A stretch of DNA of 64,000 nt from Ophioceras dolichostomum (Eukaryota; Ascomycota; Sordariomycetes; Magnaporthales; Ophioceraceae): contig PYST01000144.1 in NCBI GenBank assembly GCA_003049485.1, positions 1 to 64,000 on the forward strand, given 5' to 3'. A program made the translations under genes and the position numbers. A model generated the notes under the pieces. The model ran no database searches, was not told the DNA's origin, and saw nothing but the letters and a program-made list of their open reading frames with translations. Position 1 is the stretch's first letter; every line of letters begins with the position of its first letter. Shown here in pieces: positions 59,649 to 64,000 of the stretch.

Positions 59649-61273
59649 CTAAAAGTCCTCCCCACGGCTGATAACCTCCTTCACGGTAGGTCGCAGCAGG
59701 ATAGTCTGAAGAGAATAGATGTGTGCGTCACTTGTGAGTCCTACCGCTTTTAAGAAGTTCACGAATGGCTGAGGGCGAGGTTGCTGGGGGCTTACATGTT
59801 CGAACTGGGCCGTGTAAGAGCCCTTCTTGTCCACCAGCGGTGGATAGGCCTCGACTACGCCGTTAGAGACGAGGCTTTGAAGCTGTCATGGCGAAGGAAA
59901 ACGGGAGAACGTGGTCAGTGATCTTGAATGCAGGATTCGATACATGGGCTGACGCCCCATAAACTGATGGACAGGTGAAGGGAATGGTGGTTTCTCACCC
60001 CAAGAAGGTACTTGTCCTGGCCGAGCCGGTCTAGGTAACGGCGGCAGAACGGCAGAGTTCCAAAGTTCTTGTTGATGACATTGAGGACCGACTTAGCCGA
60101 CGTCAGGCGCAGCGCGACATTGGGCGCGTCGGCGCGCTTGGCGTAGTGCGAGCACTCGCCCTCGTCGCGGACGTAGCCGTTGCCGGTGCTCCCGAACGTC
60201 TCGATGGCGAAGATGTCGCCCTCCTCCATCTTGGTCTGGTCGGCCGACTTCACGATCGGCACGCTCTTGGTGCCGTGGATGCTGAAGCGCTCGATCGTGT
60301 GGCCGTTCAGGTTGCGGATCGACTTGACCGGGTAGGTCGTCCCGTCGATCTCGACCTCGTAGCTCTCCATGGTCTCCTGGATGGCGGCGCCGATCTCGCC
60401 CAGGCGGGCGTCGATCCCGGCCTCGCGCACGCCCGTGTTAGTGGCGTCCTTCACGGCCGCCAGCAGGTTGTCGAACTGCGGGTTGAAGGCGACGGTGAAG
60501 GCGCTGTCGACGATGCGGCCGTTGACGTGCACGCCGATGTCGACCTTCATGACGTCGTTCTCCTGCAGCACCATCTTGTTGCCCGCGTTGGGCGTGTAGT
60601 GCGCCGCGCAGTGGTTGATGCTCAAGCCGGTGGGGAAGCCCATGCCGGCGATGAGCGCGTCGCCCTCCTCCAGGCCCTGGTGGCCTACCAGCGCCCGCAC
60701 GCTGTCCTCGATGCCGTTGGCGATGTCGGTGAGCGACTGGCCGGGCTTGATGTTCTTCTTCGCCCACTGCCGGGCCTGCCGGTGCGCCTCTGCGGCGTGG
60801 CGGTAGTCCACCAGCATCTCGCTGTTCAGGTTATCGAGGTGCCGTTTCTCCTCATTTGTGGACCTGTATAGATTTTCGTTCACGTACGGGACCTCCTCGC
60901 CCTTCGGGTAGGAGTTGTTGGGGAATAACTGCGAGATCAGGACTCGAGGGGGGTCCGACTGGACTGTGGGGTTCTTCTTCTTCTTGCGCGGCTTTCTCTT
61001 CTTCTTTTTCTTGGCCGCTCCCTCGCCGGGGGCGGCGGCGTTGTCATCTCCTTCTCCATCCTCGTCGGAGTCCTCGTTGCTGTCAGCACCAGCTCCGTTG
61101 GCAGCCGGACTGGTCGCAGCCTTGCTGTTCGTAGCAGCTTCCTTGACTGCAGCGCCACGAAAAGCGTTAGCTTGGGCCTTGACTATCGGAGAGCATTGTA
61201 TCTAGGTATGTAGGGAGGAAATGAACAAACCTTTGAGCTTCTTGAGCTCCTCAGTAGGCACTTGAGCAGCCAT
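59649..61273 (-). CDS. MAP2: Methionine aminopeptidase 2
   Basis: Four minus-strand exons (61273-61231, 61146-59999, 59882-59796, 59705-59649) give 444 residues, all joins in frame. The N-terminal region is acidic then poly-Lys (AAKKKKKRKPRKKKK), the ribosome-association arm of type 2 enzymes. The pita-bread catalytic domain shows the five dinuclear metal ligands: Asp in VMKVDIGVHV, Asp in GRIVDSAFTV, His in NLNGHTIERF, Glu in IFAIETFGS and the last Glu in AQFEH at the exon 3/4 boundary. SINHCAAHYTPN carries the active-site His. It removes initiator methionine co-translationally in the cytosol. Length and motifs are typical; shares a divergent promoter with the DnaJ gene. Confidence 0.95.
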
Positions 61274-61624
61274 CTTGACGAACTTGTTCACAAGTTGTCC
61301 CTATGGTTGAAAAGTTGAGAAACTTTCTGAGAGAGAAGAGCCGTGTCAATGATCTCTTGATAACCCCACCAACAAATGCCCACTCGCAGGGCGTCGAGCA
61401 GCCTTTTCCGTTTTAGGCAATTCCAGGGCGCGGGGTCTTACAAGCGTGCACGCGCCACTTTGCCTTCAGCCACATCACACCAGCCCCAATTCGCCTTCAT
61501 CGGCCGGCAAAGCTTCTCGACTGGGCAATCTTTTCAACTGCTTCGAATCCGAGTCCTTCCGCTTCCTCACGTTAGTATGTTCCCAGACTAGAGGTCGTTG
61601 TCTGGCGCCAATTCGGGATGAGGA
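61274..61624. promoter_or_regulatory. Divergent promoter region, MAP2 and DnaJ genes
   Basis: 351 bases between opposing start codons. I see no convincing heat-shock element; a GAAACTTTC near 61320 has the wrong spacing. Confidence 0.4.
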
Positions 61625-62696
61625 ATGCCATTCCGCCATGTCCCACGCCTCGCGGCACCGTGCCTCCGCCGCACCGGCGCCGGCTTCTCCTTCCCGCCAC
61701 TCAAGTTGAGGCCATTCCACAGCTCGCGTGCTCTTCGCCAAGATGACATTGATGCCGCTGTTCGGAGCCACTACGACACGCTGAACGTCCGCCCGGACGC
61801 CTCGCCGGCCGAGATCAAGAGGTATGCGCGTACCTGTGTATGTGCCTTTTGCAACTGAACCCCTTTCCCAGAGTTATTAACAAAAAACCCTTCCACTTCT
61901 AATCACCAGGTCCTTCTTCCGCCTCTGCAAGTCCCACCACCCAGACCACAACCCTTCCGACCCCGGCGCGCCGGACCGCTTCATGCGCATCTCCGCCGCA
62001 TACAAAGTCCTCTCCTCTCCGGAGAAGCGCGCCGCCTACGACCACCAACAAGCGTCGCTGCACCACCATCGCTTCCGCTACGGTGGTGGCGGCGCCCACG
62101 GCCCTGCCCAGAAAGGCACCTCCTACCACTCAACCGGCCCAGCCGGCGGGCGCCCAGCCTCAGGCCTCTCCCGCCGCCGCGGCACATTCACAGGACCACC
62201 CCCGTCCTTCTACCGTAACGGCGGCTGGGGCGCGCACGAGGCCAAACGCTCCGCCGCGCACGAGGAGAGTACCAGCGGCAGCGGCAGCGGCAGCGGCGAA
62301 CACTACCACTACCACTACCACCACCACTACCAGCACTCCTCAGCCACCAGTGCTAGTGCTGGTGCCGGTGCTGGTGCCGATGCAGCCGGCCAAGGCGCCA
62401 ACCCAGGCATGGGCCCCGGCGACGGCCGCCGCGCCGAGGACGTGCCGCACTTCGACCGCGCCGCCCACGAGCGCACGCACGAGCGCATCGCGCGACGGCG
62501 CGCGTACGCGGCCGCCGAGGAGGCCGGGCTGGGAAGCTCGTCGGAGCCGGGCGCGGTGGCGCGGTTCCTGCTGGTGTCCGCCATCGTTCTGCTGGGGATG
62601 CTGGCGCCGATGAGCATTATTTCGCGGATGCAACAACCTAGTGATAGCAAGAACAACAAAAAGCGAAGGAGTGAGAAGGTTGCTTCTTCCTCGTAA
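61625..62696 (+). CDS. Mitochondrial DnaJ (J-domain) protein with C-terminal membrane segment
   Basis: Two exons (61625-61821, 61910-62696), 327 residues. The N-terminus is Arg-rich (FRHVPRLAAPCLRRTG, FHSSRALRQ), a mitochondrial presequence. The J-domain (about residues 48-112) has HYDTLNVRPDASPAEIKRSF, the invariant HPD in KSHHPDHNP and YKVLSSPEKRAAYD. No Gly/Phe-Cys zinc region follows, so it is a type III J-protein. The middle is Gly/Ser/His-rich and disordered (SGSGSGSGEHYHYHYHHHY). Near the C-terminus a single hydrophobic helix (FLLVSAIVLLGMLAPMSII) and a basic tail suggest anchoring, probably in the inner membrane. J-proteins stimulate Hsp70 ATPase; the particular partner process is unknown. 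Confidence 0.83.
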
Positions 62697-63238
62697 AACT
62701 CACTTCGCTTCCTTCCATCCCTCCCCCTAGATAGCCTGAGATGGATACAATAGATTTTGGAAATGCACACGCGACTATTAAGGGACAACATGCATTTTTT
62801 TTTTCCGGCCTGAAAAACTGTAATATTGCTATGTGCAAGTTATGAAGAATAGTCTAATTTTACAAGGCCGCTGCTGCCGCCGCTGCTGTTATTGCTGCCG
62901 CCGCTGCTGTTATTGCTGCCGCCGCTGCTGTTATTGCTGCCGCCGCTCTAACCCGTTCATAAGAGATGCAGCGCTCTTCTAGGGTTTCAGAGAGAGAAAT
63001 AAACACATGACGGAAGGACTGGGATGTTGAGAAATGTCGCTACAATAGAGTGCTGCTACTTACTCCGCTCTCCCTCTACCTCTGACTCAAAAGAAGCCTC
63101 TAGGCGGGGCCATGTGAAGCGGTTTCCACCCAGATCGATCTCAAAAGTAGCAGGGGTGGGAGAGGGGGTAAAAGAAGACGTCCGCTGTTGTGTCCGGGGC
63201 CCCCGTCGTCGTTGTCGTCTGTTGACGCGCGGTTCGAC
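62697..63238. other. Convergent intergenic region with 24-base tandem repeat
   Basis: 3' sequences of the DnaJ and porin genes; see the tandem repeat at 62870-62948. No coding frame. Confidence 0.5.
62870..62948. repeat. 24-base tandem repeat, about 3.3 copies
   Basis: Unit of about 24 bases built from GCTGCCGCC, GCTGCT and GTTATT repeated in tandem in the convergent intergenic region. Non-coding. Confidence 0.85.
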
Positions 63239-64000
63239 CTAAGACTCGAACGTGAAGCTGGTGCCAACCTGTAGAGAGTTGTGTGGGTTGTAATACGTTG
63301 TTAGTTATTTGAGGGCATACAGACAGACGAGAGTATTGACAACAGAGAGGGTGTTGATAAGAGAGGAATCTTCGTACCTTGTGGGTGGCCTGATCAAGCT
63401 TCTGGGTATCAAAAGAAGCACCCACGCCCAGGGTGACGCCGGGGCGGAGGAGGACGTTGTAGGCGATGGCCGCAATGCCACGGTCGTTGATCTTGCCCTG
63501 TTGTTATTTTATCCCCAAGGTCGGGTGTGCGAGTTAGTCTCGGGTCCAGGGGCGGACGGGCTCCTCCTGACCCCAATCCCACGCGCATGAAGCATTGTGA
63601 GGGGTAAAGGACGCAACGCCAAGGAGAGAGGTGGGAGGAGACCAAAAAGTCGCGATAGCGGAGGGAGAAGGTAAGAGTGGAGAGGAGGGAAGAAGGGAAG
63701 GAAGGGGAAGAACTCGAACCTTGACGAAGGACACGGGGTCCAGGCGGTACTTGCAGGCGACCTCGAGGCCGACGCTGTTGCCGACCTTGGAGTTCCAGGT
63801 AGCCTTAGAGCCGGCCTCGACCTGGGAGTTGACCTTGTGGTAGTAGCTGGCGGCGAAGACGCTGGCGTTGTCGGTGGCGGTCACGGCGGCGGTGTAGGTC
63901 GGGGCGGCGTAGCCGATGGCGGCGCTGTACGAGGTGATCTGGCCCTTGGCGACGTCGTACCCGGCCGAGGCGCCGGCCAGGAAGCCCTCGTGGCCCACGA
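63239..64000 (-). CDS. Mitochondrial porin (VDAC), 3' part, runs off the window
   Basis: Three minus-strand exons lie in the window (64000-63720, 63497-63378, 63268-63239); the N-terminal part is beyond the right edge. Visible blocks are GHEGFLAGASAGYDVAKGQIT, YTAAVTATDNASVFAASYYHKVN, GLEVACKYRLDP, then GKINDRGIAAIAYNVLLRPG and a C-terminal strand ending VGTSFTFES. The alternating hydrophobic/polar strands, and the terminal aromatic beta-signal, fit the 19-strand outer membrane VDAC barrel that passes ATP, ADP and metabolites. All splice sites are GT-AG, phase 0. The last exon holds only nine residues and the stop. Confidence 0.93.

Noticed and set aside
1..64000. Secondary-metabolite or defence gene cluster
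   Set aside because: No polyketide, non-ribosomal peptide, terpene or transporter backbone genes; the genes are unrelated housekeeping and cell-wall functions.

Overview
The window is nuclear DNA from a filamentous ascomycete (Pezizomycotina, most likely a Sordariomycete). The grounds are short GT-AG introns of about 50-150 bases with CTAAC-type branch sites, GC-rich coding third positions, a HET-domain gene, a FluG-type amidohydrolase/glutamine synthetase fusion, GPI-anchored cell-wall enzymes and Gly/Ser/Pro-rich low-complexity inserts. Exon models were built by hand from reading frames, splice consensus and protein-family continuity. They are predictions, not transcript-supported. No rRNA, tRNA, CRISPR array or intact transposon was recognised.

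Layout. 0-10 kb: a small type I membrane protein (689-1510, +), a GPI-anchored GH16 glucanase with a long Ser/Thr stalk (4590-7269, +) and a Pro-rich membrane protein (9357-10091, +), separated by long non-coding stretches. 10-22 kb: the COPII-vesicle protein Erv41 (10955-12351, -), a HET-domain protein (14969-17890, +) and a FluG-like protein (18426-22037, -) whose first intron holds an assembly gap. 22-27 kb has no gene I can support. 27-38 kb: GH76 Dfg5/Dcw1 mannosidase (+), mitochondrial ADCK/MCP2-type kinase-like protein (-), Rtf1 of the Paf1 complex (-, broken by an assembly duplication) and Coq7 (+). 38-48 kb: phospholipase D1 of about 2014 residues (-) and gamma-tubulin (+), divergent. 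48-56 kb: a possible small gene, a large unknown two-domain protein with 49-codon repeats (+), a YFH7-like P-loop kinase (-) and a small conserved unknown (+). 57-64 kb: a PRELI/UPS2-like lipid transfer protein (-), methionine aminopeptidase 2 (-), a mitochondrial DnaJ protein (+) and the 3' part of mitochondrial porin (-, running off the right edge).

The gene set is mostly conserved housekeeping. Two loose themes recur: cell-wall construction (GH16, GH76) and mitochondria/ubiquinone (MCP2-like, Coq7, UPS2-like, DnaJ, porin). This is ordinary eukaryotic gene scatter rather than a cluster, and I did not find a convincing new multigene system. The most useful observations are the following: two assembly faults (one artificially frameshifting RTF1); two predicted GC-AG introns in neighbouring divergent genes, one splitting the Walker A codon; a 7-base terminal coding exon in the phospholipase D gene; an intergenic palindrome TAGGTACCTA present far more often than chance; and an uncharacterised repeat-bearing two-domain protein.
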